Positions 1 through 13,022 are shown, counted from the first letter of the stretch. The stretch is 64,000 bases of DNA from Acanthopleura granulata (GCA_016165875.1 JABBOT010000027.1:2705939-2769938), one strand, 5' to 3'. Notes: generated by a model from the sequence alone, not told the origin. Translations and numbers: made by a program.

Positions 1-699
1 GTGTCCTCGTGGGCACAATCTTCCGGTCGTTCAAACTGCCTGTCCTCCACCAGTATGGTGTACGTCACGTGTGAGAATGTTGGTCAACAACTTAAGACAA
101 GGTCGATGGTTTTCCTCGGGCTCTCTGGGTTCCTCTACTTGTAAAACTGATCGCCACTGGCTAACAATTTTGTGCGTTGAACAAAAATCACATTAATAAA
201 ATTAGCGAATACAAAATGTTTATTCTGTCCCCAGGAAAGACCATTCTAACCCAGGGGTTTTCATATCAGTAGAACGAAGGCTGTGGCTCTCTATCCCAGG
301 CGACCAGGCCTATGCCGAAGTTGAATAAAAACGCACATGAAACGTGTCAGTCATGTAGGAAAACACCTAAACGTATAACAAGGAAATCTTTTTATGTATC
401 TAATTTATTCACTGTAAAAATGAAAAAGGGCTCATTTGAAACGATGAAACAGGGGACAGAAGCAGGTGGTCAGCATGTGAAACCCTCCATGGATTATAAG
501 AAGTACCTTTATAGCCAGCGTCATAGAGTAGAGCGGCTTTCGCCATGCATGACTCATCCGTATGGTCTTGTTCAACATGCACTATAATGAGCATGGAGGT
601 TAATGGCCACCGACAGTGAAATGCAGTAAGCTTCATGCCCTCCGTGTTATCAGGTGCCGTTCGCTCAGCCTTAGGGAGATAACACATTCTGACGAAATA

Positions 700-778
700 G
701 TGACCGTGATAATGAGAGAGTGCTACTGTATGAACATGTGACCGTGATAATGAGACAGTGCTACTGTGTGAACATGTA
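700..778. repeat. 38-bp tandem duplication
   Basis: Two adjacent copies of a 38-bp unit that begins GACCGTGATAATGAGA and ends GAACATGT. They differ at two positions (GAGAGAGT versus GAGACAGT, and GTATGA versus GTGTGA). Confidence 0.85.
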
Positions 779-2790
779 AACCGATAACAGATTCAAGACC
801 GCAGGCAAGCTTCTCCGCTCCTACTACATCAATGACGCCTGCTTAACAGCTGTTAGTGACGCGAGGGAAGGCCAGTTCATTCGTAAATGAATGATAACGT
901 GGGAATGGTTGCAGATATCAGACTTAGTTACTGCTAGCGTAACCATCACAGTCTCCAGGGGGAGCAACAAGTGTAAACATCTGGAGTCAATAAATAAAAG
1001 ACAATTCAAAGTAACACGAACGTCTAGGTTCTGTTCTGTTCGAGTCAGAAAAAGAGACAACAACAATATAAAAGCAGAAAGCCATGCTTTATCTCTTTCA
1101 ATTCGACTAAACTTTGATAAAACGTTTATGTCACCTGTTGCATATATGTTTGAAGTAGAATGAATGAATGATTGTGGCTTAATGCCACTTCGGCAACATT
1201 GCAGCCATATCCTGGCGAGTTTTTGCAGAAATCATTCCTGGCAAATATATGTTATTATAAAACACTAACGTATACGGTATCAAAGTATGGGCTAATCCAG
1301 CTAATCAAATACTAATGTTATGACTAAACAGAGGATACATTGGATAAGTCTGTTATTTCGTGACGTCCAATAAATCTCGATTAACATCACTGCAGTTTTT
1401 CCCCAAGTCTGCTTCAAACGTGATATTAACGGCTGTGTCAGCTATTACTTTCTAAGCATTCGCATGAACAACAGGAATAAAACCCTAACCGAGGTAACCA
1501 CTCGACGCCAGGTCTGTACAGGATTGCGATTTACAACATGCAAAAAAAGGCGGATTAATTGACGGCAAGCAAGAAAGCCTTGTACACTGAAGTATACCCA
1601 GTGCACATGTAACATGTACGTACGACATGTAGAATAAACGTTACCTGTCTGATTTCCATTAACCTTGCAAAACGACGGTTGGAAGCACTTCAATTTATTA
1701 CATTTGAAATGATGAGAAGCGGGAAAGTGCGGCTGGGGGTAGAGAGAGTGGGGGTGGGGACGAGGTTCTCGTGCTTCTCTGGCTTGTCAAGTGAAGCTTT
1801 CCTTTGATCTTCTTACAGTACTGGCCCATTTATTATATATCCTTGGGTTTATCACCTAGCCCCGGAAAGTCACGAATCTCACCGGGCATAAAATCGATAG
1901 AGGCTGCTGGAATTCCCTACTAACAAGAATCTGTGTTTACTAGAAGTAGCCGCCTGCACAGATACCGTGGCTGTATTCTGAGTGGCCGCTTTCCATCAGT
2001 ATCATTTTGTGCAAAAGTGTTCAGTAGTTAAGTACACCGATCAAATTCTTACACATTTTGATTAGAGTAAACACATGACGCACATAATCGCATATTTATT
2101 TCTTCCTGTATCCAAGTGAGGTGGACGGAGCCGTTGTCACAGTACTTCCCCTTCTTGGATATTTAATTTATCACAAACTGTTAAAAAACAAAATGTATCT
2201 CTCATACCACCACTTCCACTTCAAATAATCCTTCGTCATTTACACCATGTTGCTGACTCGGCTTTTTGTCTATCCCCTGTGTAGCCGATGCCTCATTTAG
2301 AAGCATAGATACAACCATAAATGATGGCCTATAGGATTTCGGAAAGACAGATTCCTTACCTCATTCCTATATCTTCCTTTATAATAGCTCATCGCAGTAC
2401 CTAAGTGCTTGGTTTGATAATTTCCGTCTACTGTTATTGATCTTTCGAAAAAAACAAAATACCTTGCTTTGTGATGGCACATGTCGGGCCCGAATAACCA
2501 CAGAAACACGAACATTCCGGAAGTGACGTCAAAAGGCGCAAATTGTTGTTTCTGATTTCCTCTTGTTCATTATTTCCACAGCCCAAGAACCCGACATCGC
2601 GACTGATCGATAACTTCAGGCCTTAGTCGTTAAGGTTTGATTTTGTGTGGTCTGATCAGCTGAATGGCTAGAGTTTCGTAACAAACACACTTGGTGCACT
2701 GCATTATTAGGCCTTAGCATATCAGATAACACAAGTGTATTGCCTTACCGTAAAACTGACCAACATGGCATAAGTGAAAAAAGTGTAGTT

Positions 2791-2963
2791 ATTTATTTAT
2801 TTGATTGATGTTTTACACCGTACTCAAAAATAATTTGACTTACACGGCGTCCGCCTGCCTTCTGGTGGGAGGAAACAGCGCAGAGCAGGGAGGCAACCCG
2901 CGACCATCCGCAGGTTGTTGGCGGACCTCCCACGTACGGCCGAAGAGGAAGAAACTCAAGTAG
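2791..2963 (-). repeat. tRNA-derived SINE copy, family 1, head-truncated
   Basis: Read on the minus strand, the family runs from a tRNA-like head through a core containing GGTTTCCTCCCACC to a tail of TAAATAAATAAA. This copy keeps the tail (seen on the plus strand as ATTTATTTATTTGATTGATG), the core and part of the body near 2940-2960, but lacks the tRNA-like head. Confidence 0.8.
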
Positions 2964-3300
2964 TTAAAGCAACTGTCTTTCAATCGCTATAGGACACAAG
3001 AGATGCGGGCTCTTATAGGCCCTTGAGCATTCGTTTTCCACCAATACGGGGTGCCTATATGTACGCCGTTTGTTTCAAAGTTCGGTCGCCAGTAGCTTGC
3101 CAGTGTTTGGTTGTTTAATATTGACACTCCGGTTTCCTCCTCCGAAGAACAGGCCAGCATACATGGTCTAAGTGAAAGATTCTTGGCGTTAAAACACCAA
3201 CTAAACAAATGAATATAGGCCTATAGATGGGCTTTCATCATTGTGAACAGTGTGAGCATCTACTGGCTCTGGGTTGGGGAAGTGCTTCCGGTGCACCATG

Positions 3301-3545
3301 CTTTATTCATTTCTTTATTTGACTGGTGCTACGCCGTACTCAAGAATATTTCACTTCTACGGCGGGCAGCATTATGGTGAGAGGAAGTTGGGCAGAGCCG
3401 GGGGGAGGGGGGGAACCGGCTTGTTGCTGCAGGACCTTCCCACATACGGGCGGAGAGGAAGCCATCATGAGCTGAACTCACGGCGACCGCATTGGTGAGA
3501 GGCTGCTAGGTCATTAGGCTGCGCTATCGCGATAACCAACTACCA
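3301..3545 (-). repeat. tRNA-derived SINE copy, family 1, nearly full length
   Basis: The tail and the phrase TACGCCGTACTCAAGAATAT are at 3301-3350. The body follows, then the head region that reads GCGCTATCGCGATAACC on the plus strand. A G-rich run at about 3400-3415 is a local expansion inside the core. The neighbouring copy at 2791 has the same orientation, but each has its own T-rich tail, so they look like separate insertions. Confidence 0.85.
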
Positions 3546-5972
3546 TGATTTAGCTACTGGGTGGTATTACAACAGTTTGTCTGGCACATGTATAACTGAC
3601 ACCCGTAAATGACACAACACTGAAATAGGCCTACACGGATTAGTTTGAATTCACTACACAGTTTTACGGTGTACCAAAATATGTCATTGATTTGACTGCA
3701 AGGGGTAAATAAAATGACGAGTAGAAAGTCATGTTCTTCAGGAAGATCACAAATCCTATAATAAAACATTTCTACAAGAATGCATAGTTTTAATCCCTGT
3801 CACGCTTTTAAACATAGTTGTTACGTACAAGAGTCGCGCACAACAAACTGGGGGTCTCTCTGCCTCTTTATACCTGGAGGCTAGGCCTAACGAATAGATC
3901 AAGATATTCGCGCTGCTGCTTCTCGCACTCTTTGTCAGGTCGGTGAGCAGTGTCTACACTTTTGGTTCCTTTCCACATGTTCAGACAATTTCCAAGCGAA
4001 AGTTGCAAAAATAGGACAGCCTCTAAATGTTTTTTTTTCTTATCAAAATCAATCGAAAATTGCGGAAAATGTAACGTGACTGTTTTTTAATTGAAAAAAT
4101 GGAATACACCTTCTATGTTACTTGTGTAGCCAGGACAGGGATGATTGCATCATTTAATGTACAGCTTGTTGATAAAAGACGGGCTTTCGCATGTGGCGCT
4201 GTTAGTAACATCGCGCAATTCTTGAATCATAACACTGTCAATATGTAGCTGTAACTGTCTTCTGTGAAGGTTAGGTGTGGCCAATAAAGAATTGATTTTA
4301 ATAACAATCTACTCACAACTTTTGTGACACGGGGACGTGGGGCTATAATATTGGCACTTTTGGACCTCAATTGGAGATTCCCTAAATTTCCCTCCAGCAC
4401 AGTCAAAGTACTAATATCCACATTTTGCAATAACCCACCAGCATATGAATTTTTGGCGTCATTTAGACCACGTGATAACAAGTTGTCTCCAGCTGGTGGC
4501 TAGTAAAGCTATAGTTATGTAATGTTTAGGCTAAGAATACCAGCTTAAACCATATGTAAGTGGTGATACGTTACCATCGACACCTAGTGTGAAACATGCG
4601 AAAAAGGGATTTATATGCGATAACGACTCTCTAGTTGTATTTCTGAACGTAGCCATCACCCTCTGGTTGTAACACCACCTATTGTTATGCAACTTTTAAA
4701 TTCGTAATTTTGCATACGGCGTACGGAGAGAAATATATCAGCTCGGAACGTGGAACGAAATTTCGAAACTGGTAGTGAACGCTTCTTTTGCCGATTTTCA
4801 GTCAGGCAACTTGGAAATGGCATCAGATAACAACTAATCAGTCCAGAAATCAGTCAGTACATGTTTTTGCCATTGACGCCTTGTTTGTAAGGAATGATTC
4901 TTGATTTAAAATGTCCTTCTAGGTGCATATCTCTATGTGACAGATGTTCAGGCCAATCTCAAATAACATATGTTCCACTCATAACTAATTTACATCTTCA
5001 ACACTCGCTCATCTTCTAGATCTGACTGATGTCAAGCAATAACTGCTTGGAGAACGTCCTTCCGGTGTTCTGGAGAAAAGTCCGGGCACTCACACAAAAA
5101 AGAGGCCAAAACAACCGATGCAATAAACGATGTTCAAATAAAGGAGACGTTGGTTTGGGGAGAACTAAGCTGACACTGTTACAACACCCCCTTGGACTTA
5201 CAGTGAAAGAAAGCGCATGTTCTAAGTTGAATTTTCCGGAAAGGTTGGACAATAATATGTTTATCTCATTAAAGATTTTTTCTAATAACTACTGGGACAA
5301 TGGAAATTGACATTTGGCCCTGCTCCGTCAGTTAGCTTGAAACTGGGTTGTGACGTACTTATTCCAAGCGCGGAACCCTCTTGTCACCTTAGACTGTAGA
5401 AAGCTGCAAGGGTTGTAGTTGAAATTTACGTATATATGTAAAGTTATAACATGAAATGATGGACAAACTTATCCCCTCTGATTGGTCAGTCTCTCACAAA
5501 CCTTAAAACATCAGCGACTTGAGATCCCTAGATGGCAGCACAATACTCCAGACTTCAAACTAAGATAATTCAGCGACGAATTCATACAACTTTAAACAGG
5601 TTTAACATTCAAGAGAAAATTTTATAATCTTTTTAATGAACAGTGCCTCAGTCATGAGCTGTCTTTTACTTTAAGACAGTGCCGCGGCTGACAAACAATC
5701 AACATGGCAACGAGCTTTCCATAGTAAGCCTACTCATTAACCTTAGTTATAGGTTAATTACTTGTCACTTGATGAGGAAACGATTTCATTTCAAGTGAAT
5801 ATTGTCGAGTGCTATCCCAGTCTAGGGGATAGTGGATGATGAATTAGAGCCAGATTGCGCATAGCTGTATACGGAGGATGTATAAGCAGTAGAGTGATTG
5901 CAGCCATGGGCAGATCATTGTTTGTGTTCAGGAGTCGGATTCCTTACATTTCAATATACATGAATACCGTTC

Positions 5973-5997
5973 GTCTCTCTCTCACTCTCTCTCTCAT
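5973..5997. repeat. CT-rich microsatellite
   Basis: A short interrupted CTCTCT run about 0.9 kb upstream of the 698-residue ORF. It may be incidental. Confidence 0.6.
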
Positions 5998-6885
5998 CCA
6001 TGGCCCATGCTGAGAATTTGTTCACAATGTAAACACTGAACAAATTACACTGACACGATACACTCATCGATTGGAATACCGTTTAACACAACAAACCAGC
6101 ATTTACCGTAACAGAAGTAGAGGAACATGTGCGATAGACGTGATTTCTGAAGTAGCCATTATTTGGGCCCTACAGGTGAGTGCATGTAGTTAAGTATCAG
6201 GGCCTAAACTTGTCACCTTGTGTGTGTAGACAGCCTAATTATGAGCCACCCATAACTTCTTGAACTCTTATTCATAAAGCCAGATTTAGCTTCCGCTGAG
6301 CGGATTTCCGACTTGGCGTGTGAAAGATTACTTGGCGATCTCACAGCAGCAGGAGTTTGGGCTTGTCCCTAATAGCTCGCATTGATTTCTCCCCGTCCAC
6401 TTCTTTTCATTATCGCAATATGAATCTCTACTGAGGTCTCGACTGCGGCTTTTTGTCGCTAGTTGTAATGTCGCTTAAGAGCAAATGAGTCGTCAATACT
6501 ATTTGCGCTGTCTTTCTAGGTATCGCCAAGCTATCGGAGTAATCTAACACCTCCAGACGACAAGTAGTTCGCCATGTTAATGGACTTGCGCTGCATAGGA
6601 CCACAATCAGAAACCCCAAGGCGAGTACATTGCTTAATTCTTCTGCACACAACCGTGTCTTGATTTTCACGTCGCAATATTCCATAACAGAGATGTGTAC
6701 AGTCCTTGACAGGCCATACCTATCTTTCATTCGAGCCAAGATTCCGCCCAGTGCAAGCCCCTTACATCTTTTCATGTGGTATGTTTTTAAGAAAAAGGTG
6801 ACGAACTGAAGAGATGGCGTGACAACGGACAACGTTAACAGATTTGTTGTTTACCTAACCTTATTTTACCAGTTTTTTGTCTAAG

Positions 6886-8982
6886 ATGTCAGACGGAAAG
6901 CTGCCTCCGATTTCGTTCTACACGAGACGTGAAAAGACACTCATGGGACTAAAGTTTCAAAAGTCAGTTTATCTGCGGAAACGATCTTCAAGACCACCTC
7001 TGAATGATAGTCTATATTTTCATGGGACTAAGAATAATGCCTTCTTGCCAGACGACACTTCCAAAACTAGCAGCCAGAAGTTTACAAAAAGCTATCGTTC
7101 CAATCAAGAGAGAGTTCATCAGAAGTACAATCTTTCTTCACGTCCTGGTGACCCCCCGAGCACTTCATTGGGTGGCACCGAGAAGCACTTTTCCGTTAAT
7201 CCACAAAACCTTCCCTACAGAAACATTCCAGATGGAATCGCATTGAGGCGGGACAACAACAAACTAATTATGAAAGTGAAGACACCAGCAAAACTAAAAA
7301 AGTCACAACCACCCGCTACAAAATATGCACAGCTTCACAAACTTGGCCTTGATGAGAATCTCAACGTTCATTCTAATTTGTCACCTCGTGATGTGACTTC
7401 CAGCGAAATTCCGCGGGTGGACCCTTTTAAAAGAAGCGAGAACGGCCTTCCCGAAAGTAGGAAAATATCTCGAAGAAACGTCACTCAAACTTTTCGTCTG
7501 GACTACACGACAAAAAACTGTGTTTACCCTGTTCAGTTTCAACCGGATGGTCTTCCGTCTAAGCAGAAGGCTGAACAAGCAGCACCAAGTGGAAAAGTTC
7601 CGAATCAAAATAATAGCAGGAAGATCAGCAGACCAAATCAAGTTAATACCCTGGATGATCAGTCAAACAAATGCGAGAATACAGCTGTGGCAAAAGTGGA
7701 GCTCGGTATGGAGCTCAAGGGAATTATTCCTAACGTGACCAAATCTAAACACGAAAACAGAGACTTGTATCCTATTTTCGACTGGACACAGCAGAAACGA
7801 GAGAATGACATGAGGGTAAGATTCCTTGACCCTGTGTTGAAAGACTTTGATAACAACAACGATTACATGGGACACAAACCTTTTTTCAGTGATCTGAACA
7901 GGTTCAAACTAAGACAGAGTTACGATGACATCTACCGATTCGTGCCAGACAAAATGAACATAAACTTAAATTGGAAACTTATCAAAGAGTACCGTACTCG
8001 AGTAAGAAAACCGTCTAGGGGTGCCCCGAGATTACCTTCACCTTCTTTTAGCCCTCTCTTGAATCCGCCACCTACGGCCATGGAATTCAACATGACGGAT
8101 TTGGAAACTCTGCTGGAACAAGATCCGTCACCCTCCTCAGCCCATACGGTTTCCACAAGTGCTCCAATCAGTGTCCGCGTTAGTGCCCCGATCTGTGATA
8201 CCTCCATGTACACCCCAAATGCAGAGTTGGATAATTTCGCACCAGCTATCAGTGGTACTGCCTGCAAGCCCGTCTCCACGGCTCTTACGCTTGCTACAAA
8301 GAACAAATTTCCGGGAACCGAACTAACAACAGGACCTTCGGGATATAGTCTTTCTCAGAGAAACGGCGACGCGGCAAGCGAAACAGTGGACATAAAAGGC
8401 AAGTGTGGTGAGAGCTATAACGAGGAAGTACAAGAAAAACAACAAGGAGATGATCAGAAGGAAACAAATGCTGACAATGACCAAATCTACAGCACGAGCC
8501 CTCCTGAAGAACACCCCATCCAGGTGGTTATCAAAGTGATTCCATCGATTGTGGAGAATTCAGCCTCAGTGAACGAAGACAATGGTGTGGATTTAGCCGA
8601 GAATGGTGTATCATCAACTGTGTTAGAGAGCAGGACGATTAGCAATAAAACACCTAGTTCTTTTCTCGCCGTGCCACATATAGATGTGTCCTTCGAAGGC
8701 CGTTTCCCGGACAAAGAACGGAAAGATCATTCTTCCAGCCACAGAACAGTCATCGAATCGAGTGTTGTCCGGTCCAAGGTAACTTCTTCATCAGAACCAC
8801 CGATAATGGTGCAAACTGACGAAGACCATGCCGATGACACAACGTGTGAAGAATGTAAGCAAACGCAGAGAAGTCAGGCAGTAAACATCTCAAGGAAACA
8901 CGTACCTAACAAAAACATTGTATTTATCTCACCAGCGTTGGAAAATGTTGATGATATGCCTATACAAAAAGTACAAAAGTAA
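6886..8982 (+). CDS. Single-exon orphan protein, 698 aa, function unknown
   Basis: I do not recognise this protein. The ORF is open for 698 codons with an in-frame stop upstream at 6856, so it needs no 5' coding exon. The start is the ATG at 6886 with A at -3; the TTG at 6877 also lies in frame but is not a plausible animal start. The first 270 residues are rich in Lys, Arg, Ser and Asn. Residues about 296-375 form the most protein-like block, rich in aromatics and charges (FDWTQQKREND, then FFSDLNRF, YDDIYRFVPDKMN and WKLIKEYRTRV). A Pro/Ser-rich linker follows (residues 376-400), then an acidic, Ser/Thr-rich tail to the end. No signal peptide, membrane segment or zinc-binding pattern is visible, and most of the chain looks disordered. 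Codon use is unbiased and the frame is clean, so it is probably an expressed lineage-specific gene. A coding exon downstream cannot be excluded. Confidence 0.75.
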   Translation: MSDGKLPPISFYTRREKTLMGLKFQKSVYLRKRSSRPPLNDSLYFHGTKNNAFLPDDTSKTSSQKFTKSYRSNQERVHQKYNLSSRPGDPPSTSLGGTEKHFSVNPQNLPYRNIPDGIALRRDNNKLIMKVKTPAKLKKSQPPATKYAQLHKLGLDENLNVHSNLSPRDVTSSEIPRVDPFKRSENGLPESRKISRRNVTQTFRLDYTTKNCVYPVQFQPDGLPSKQKAEQAAPSGKVPNQNNSRKISRPNQVNTLDDQSNKCENTAVAKVELGMELKGIIPNVTKSKHENRDLYPIFDWTQQKRENDMRVRFLDPVLKDFDNNNDYMGHKPFFSDLNRFKLRQSYDDIYRFVPDKMNINLNWKLIKEYRTRVRKPSRGAPRLPSPSFSPLLNPPPTAMEFNMTDLETLLEQDPSPSSAHTVSTSAPISVRVSAPICDTSMYTPNAELDNFAPAISGTACKPVSTALTLATKNKFPGTELTTGPSGYSLSQRNGDAASETVDIKGKCGESYNEEVQEKQQGDDQKETNADNDQIYSTSPPEEHPIQVVIKVIPSIVENSASVNEDNGVDLAENGVSSTVLESRTISNKTPSSFLAVPHIDVSFEGRFPDKERKDHSSSHRTVIESSVVRSKVTSSSEPPIMVQTDEDHADDTTCEECKQTQRSQAVNISRKHVPNKNIVFISPALENVDDMPIQKVQK

Positions 8983-9073
8983 TTCTTATCCCGAGCTAGG
9001 AGCAGATAGACTGATAGTTTCCAGACATATCGTCACTAAGTTTTCCTGTGAATGTAGTCCCCATAGAAGGTGT

Positions 9074-9079
9074 AATAAA
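9074..9079 (+). terminator. Candidate poly(A) signal AATAAA
   Basis: First canonical AATAAA downstream of the 698-residue ORF, 92 bp after its stop codon. Assignment rests on position only. Confidence 0.45.
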
Positions 9080-10146
9080 GTGGCGTACGGTGAGTCGCGT
9101 ATCCCAGATATACAGGTAACATAAGATTACTGTTTACTCAGAATTTTGAGAGGTTAATTTGCCGAGCTGCACACAAATGCTCAAAGTTAAGTAATGCAGA
9201 TAATCAAAGTTAAGTAATGCAATTCAATGAAAGTTTTTATTTTCTAACGAGAAAAACACTAGCATAAACATATATAGATTAAAAATGCACTACAAGTCTT
9301 GATGACATAACCGACTAGTAACTTTTACCTCTGCTACATGACCATGAGGTCTCCAAACATTAGAGTTATGTGTATAATCAGAATATATGGTCCACTGTAT
9401 GTGCATATGTCCACCAAATTTTATGTCTGACGAAACATGTGGATAAACACGGGATGTATGAGGTTCATTTAATGAACATACTTTCGTACAGTTTGCAAAC
9501 TTCTACAGCGAATGTTTCGTCAGGACAAATATTCCAGACTAATACACGTAGCAGATCTGTCTGAAAGTTAACTTTCGAAATCTAATGCATTTGCATCCGA
9601 GGCTTTATACGAGGATGTATATTTGAGTGTACATGTATTTATTTGACCCTGTATGTGTGTGTGTATATATGCGTAATATGTAGCCGGAGCCGTCTAAAGT
9701 TATAACACAGTATTTGTTAATTTTGTGCTACGAAAGCTCCAGGCGTATATGCCACAAGGCCCGTGCTTGGGTCTATCGTGCAGTGGTTGTTTGCCAGTGT
9801 CTTTTATATAACAGTGAGTCAGACTGTTCAAATTTTGCACATCAGTAAAATAAAAAATAAAAACAACTCTCGCTTTACATTCCTGGCGTTTATTCCGTTC
9901 AGCAAGCTATTGTTGAGTCACCGGATTAATTTTTGATTACAAAAACAGCATGCCGGATACGATAATTTGAGAGGTTTTCTCAAATATGTTAAGGTAATAG
10001 TTTGTGGCAGCCCATTTTAAAGAATGTGTTCGTAGCCGTTTCAGGCTTTACGACATATTTTTTCGGTTACCTAACAGTACAGTGACTGTGTCTGGGTATT
10101 CATTTCGCCTGCATTCTGACACTAAATGCAACCGTCCTGCACGTCG

Positions 10147-10250
10147 GTATTTACTGATTTATTTATTTATTTATTTATTCGATTGATGTTTAACGTGTGC
10201 ATGGTTGGAGGAAACTGAACTGCTCGGAATAAACCCACACTCTGATGCCT
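10147..10250 (-). repeat. Diverged SINE fragment, family 1
   Basis: An ATTT-repeat tail followed by GATTGATGTTTAACG and a short GGAGGAAACTGAACTGC remnant of the core. The head and most of the body are missing. Confidence 0.55.
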
Positions 10251-11522
10251 CTGATCTCTAAATATAACGGTGGTATACATAGGGAAAAATGATATGAAGC
10301 CCTAATACTATATAATATCACATTTGTTATTATAGAACACTAACAGTGCATTTTGTATTATTCATATAAAGCAGCAGATAGAATTTATACTTAGGCCTAG
10401 AATACTGCATACCGAAGTAGATTGTGTCTCTGTAACAATACATATGGCAATGCGGTTCGTTCAATATCCTGTCTGGAATCTTTTGGAATCCTAACACACT
10501 TTCATACGCGTGTCTTACAAAAGCCTCCGCAGAAGGAAACAGTTAGCCTAGAAGTGGGTGTAAATTCCCCCAGCTCTAACCTTTGGTGGGGTCTTGATGA
10601 CAATAAGCGATGGACGGCCGTCGTGTGGCCATTAGATTGAGAGATGTAACATTCGCTGCAGACCATTTGACTTCCACTATTATATAATGTGCATATCTGT
10701 ACGTCACACGTGGGGAAGTTCTATAATAACTTGCCCAAGGTCTGTGGTTTACGCCGGCCACTCTGGTCTCCTCGACCCATAACACTGAGCGATATCTTAG
10801 CAGTGAAAAATCCTTGAGTATGTTGTGTTATGTAACAATCAAATAACAAAAGTAAAAAAAAAAGCACAGGGAATTATAATAGCGAGGCTTCAGAGAAGGT
10901 TCAGAAGTAGATCAATAGCTTTTCATAGTTTCCATGGGAACGATTTAGATGTTTATCTTGACCAGTCCGAACTCCAGACTGACGCCCTGTCAACATTTTC
11001 TGGTCGTTCTATGAGCGTATGGATCCACTCGTTTCCATTTGCACAGAAAATAAACCAGAGGTTTTCCATCTTTGAAAAAAAAGATTGCTTGATTCATTGC
11101 GTCGCCAGCAACATCGTTTCCTACAAAGTACAGCGATAATTCTAGAATAAAAGCTATTTAAAGACCTAGAAGGAAACTTCCAATATATCTGTCATTCAGT
11201 AAGGTTTATACCATCATGCACCAGTAGCTTCCGGCCTCATCAGAAGTTCCGGCAAGGCTTGCACGAATATTAAGCTTTCTGCTCAGTAAACCTTTACATC
11301 AGCCTGAAACCCTGACCCAGTTATATCACGTTTTACGAAATTCAGCAAGAACTGATGTGATACCTGATAAATCCATCCTGGCGCTGTGCGATGCACACCT
11401 TAATATATACTTTTTATAATCAGAACCAGAGGAATTCAATATGCAGAGCAATAGATCAAAATAAAAAATAACATAGGCGGTTCATGCCTATAACCGTTGC
11501 TTAAAAAACAGACCACAGTAGC

Positions 11523-11525
<3 letters not shown>

Positions 11526-11554
<29 letters not shown>
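11526..11554. repeat. Poly(T) run, 29 bp
   Basis: An uninterrupted T homopolymer on the plus strand. It could be the A-tail of a minus-strand retroposed element, but no recognisable element abuts it. Confidence 0.9.
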
Positions 11555-12181
11555 GTACATGTTTCTGAAGCCAGTGTGAAGGGCATGTAATGATCCAAGC
11601 CATGCTTTACTGGCGGATCATGTGGAGAATTCCAGGAATGACACTGTGTGATCACATAAGCATGTTCATTACTACGAGAGCAAATTCTCCAGTGCTATGG
11701 GGACGACTTTCGAAAGCAGTTGGGTGCGTCGAATAACCGCAATAATACCGGAAGGACCGCAAAGATACCACAAGGATCGCAAGGAAGGTCCAAAATAGTA
11801 TAAAATGAGGAAGAGAGTTATTCGGGACGAACAAACTTCACTTTGACTATCACTTTTAGGAGAGAAAATCCTAAATGTAACTTGCTATCCTAAACTGATC
11901 ATGTATCTATCTACCATGAACGATAGGTTTAAGTCAAATAATATAGGCATACTATAACGCATCGTGTACATGTAAATTCTTTGGGGGGAAATAACTGTGC
12001 TTTGCATTTACTGCGATTTACAACAGTTATGTGTAGCCTAGAGTGTTGGTATAATATTTCGTAATGTTTTGAAACTCAAATAATACATCGCAAGGAAGAT
12101 TTTGCAAGGCCATGCTGAACAAAATGGCAATATTAAAATTTGTAAGAAGAGGAGTGATTGAGTTGATATTTCTTTTTTCAG

Positions 12182-12319
12182 ATGCCAGATTTCAGACAAT
12201 CAGTTGTTTTGAAGCTGAATAGACCTGACAGGGGAGTTATGGAGGGGTGGGAATGTAAATCCCATCAGGGCGGCTCACAGCATGATCTCCATAGATACTG
12301 TGGTAAATGCAAAGATTGA
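12182..12319 (+). CDS. Possible small terminal exon or chance ORF, 45 codons
   Basis: A strong acceptor (TTGATATTTCTTTTTTCAG) sits directly before ATG at 12182. The frame then runs 45 codons to TGA and ends in a Cys/His-rich stretch, GWECKSHQGG followed by LHRYCGKCKD. I recognise no family, and no upstream exon could be paired with it. It may be chance; it is listed because of the splice-site context. Confidence 0.2.
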   Translation: MPDFRQSVVLKLNRPDRGVMEGWECKSHQGGSQHDLHRYCGKCKD

Positions 12320-12702
12320 GGCAAATCTACTCCCGCGTCGACATTTTGATTCAGCCATTCTCGACGTAAACGCGAAGATAGGCGCAGTGGGTCACGATTG
12401 ATACCGAAGTGTCAGGTGATGAAAATGCCTGTGTGACGTCACCACAATAATTCATTAACCCAGCCTCTCCAGATCACCTACTCACCAGCAGGTGGCAACT
12501 GGTCACGAGTGACAATATCAGTGCACACAATGTTGACCAGAAATAGTGTAATCGAGCACTGCAAAATTATCTGAAGAGTTACATGTGTCAAAGGAGGCTC
12601 ATTCATGTATGCGCAGTACCAAAACAAGATGCATCAAGTTTTCCAATCTTATATATGTAACACCCGATGAGGTTACATCTTTCACGCATGTAATATGTAT
12701 GT

Positions 12703-13022
12703 ATGCATGGGTTTCATGTCGTCCTCAACAATTTTTCAGTCATATGGCCACGACGAGTCCTTAGAACGTTTTTATATCCTGCGTCTCTTTGTGGCAGGGC
12801 GAGTTCATGCCGCCAAATTGCTTCCACCACTAGAACATCATGCCGAAGACACCAGGCATGGCACCCTCACCAGTCACACTATACTGACACCGGGCCGACC
12901 AGTCCTGTTTCCTTGCTCTAACGTCCCAATGCTGAGAGGCAAGCGAGGCAGCAACAAGTACCATTTTTAAAGCCTTTGGCACAACCCGACCCAGGATCGA
13001 TCCCGGATCTCCCGACCTCAAC
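12703..13022 (-). repeat. SINE-like repeat, third family
   Basis: It contains AACAATTTTTCAGTCATATG, ACACTATACTGACACCGGG and a right end whose minus-strand reading is GGATCGATCCTGGG, a pol III B-box-like string. The same phrases recur at about 42378-42515, showing a dispersed family. The minus-strand sense is inferred from the B-box-like end. Confidence 0.65.

Larger units (their letters stand above)
1..6885. other. Non-coding left flank, repeat remnants only
   Basis: No ORF here reads like a conserved protein; the short ORFs lack family motifs and splice context. It holds a 38-bp tandem duplication (about 700-778), two SINE copies (about 2791-2963 and 3301-3545), a short fragment near 1168-1225 resembling the third SINE-like family, and a CT-rich run near 5973-5997. 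Positions about 60-150 carry a stretch resembling the GGTTTCCTC core seen in SINEs. The last 1 kb may contain the promoter of the 6886 ORF, but I see no clear core element. Confidence 0.6.

Noticed and set aside
6428..6832. 134-codon minus-strand ORF divergent to the orphan gene
   Set aside because: No recognised motif, no splice or promoter context, and composition like the surrounding non-coding DNA.
6877..6885. TTG as the start of the 698-residue ORF
   Set aside because: Animal genes start at ATG; the ATG at 6886 has a good -3 base and an in-frame stop lies upstream at 6856.
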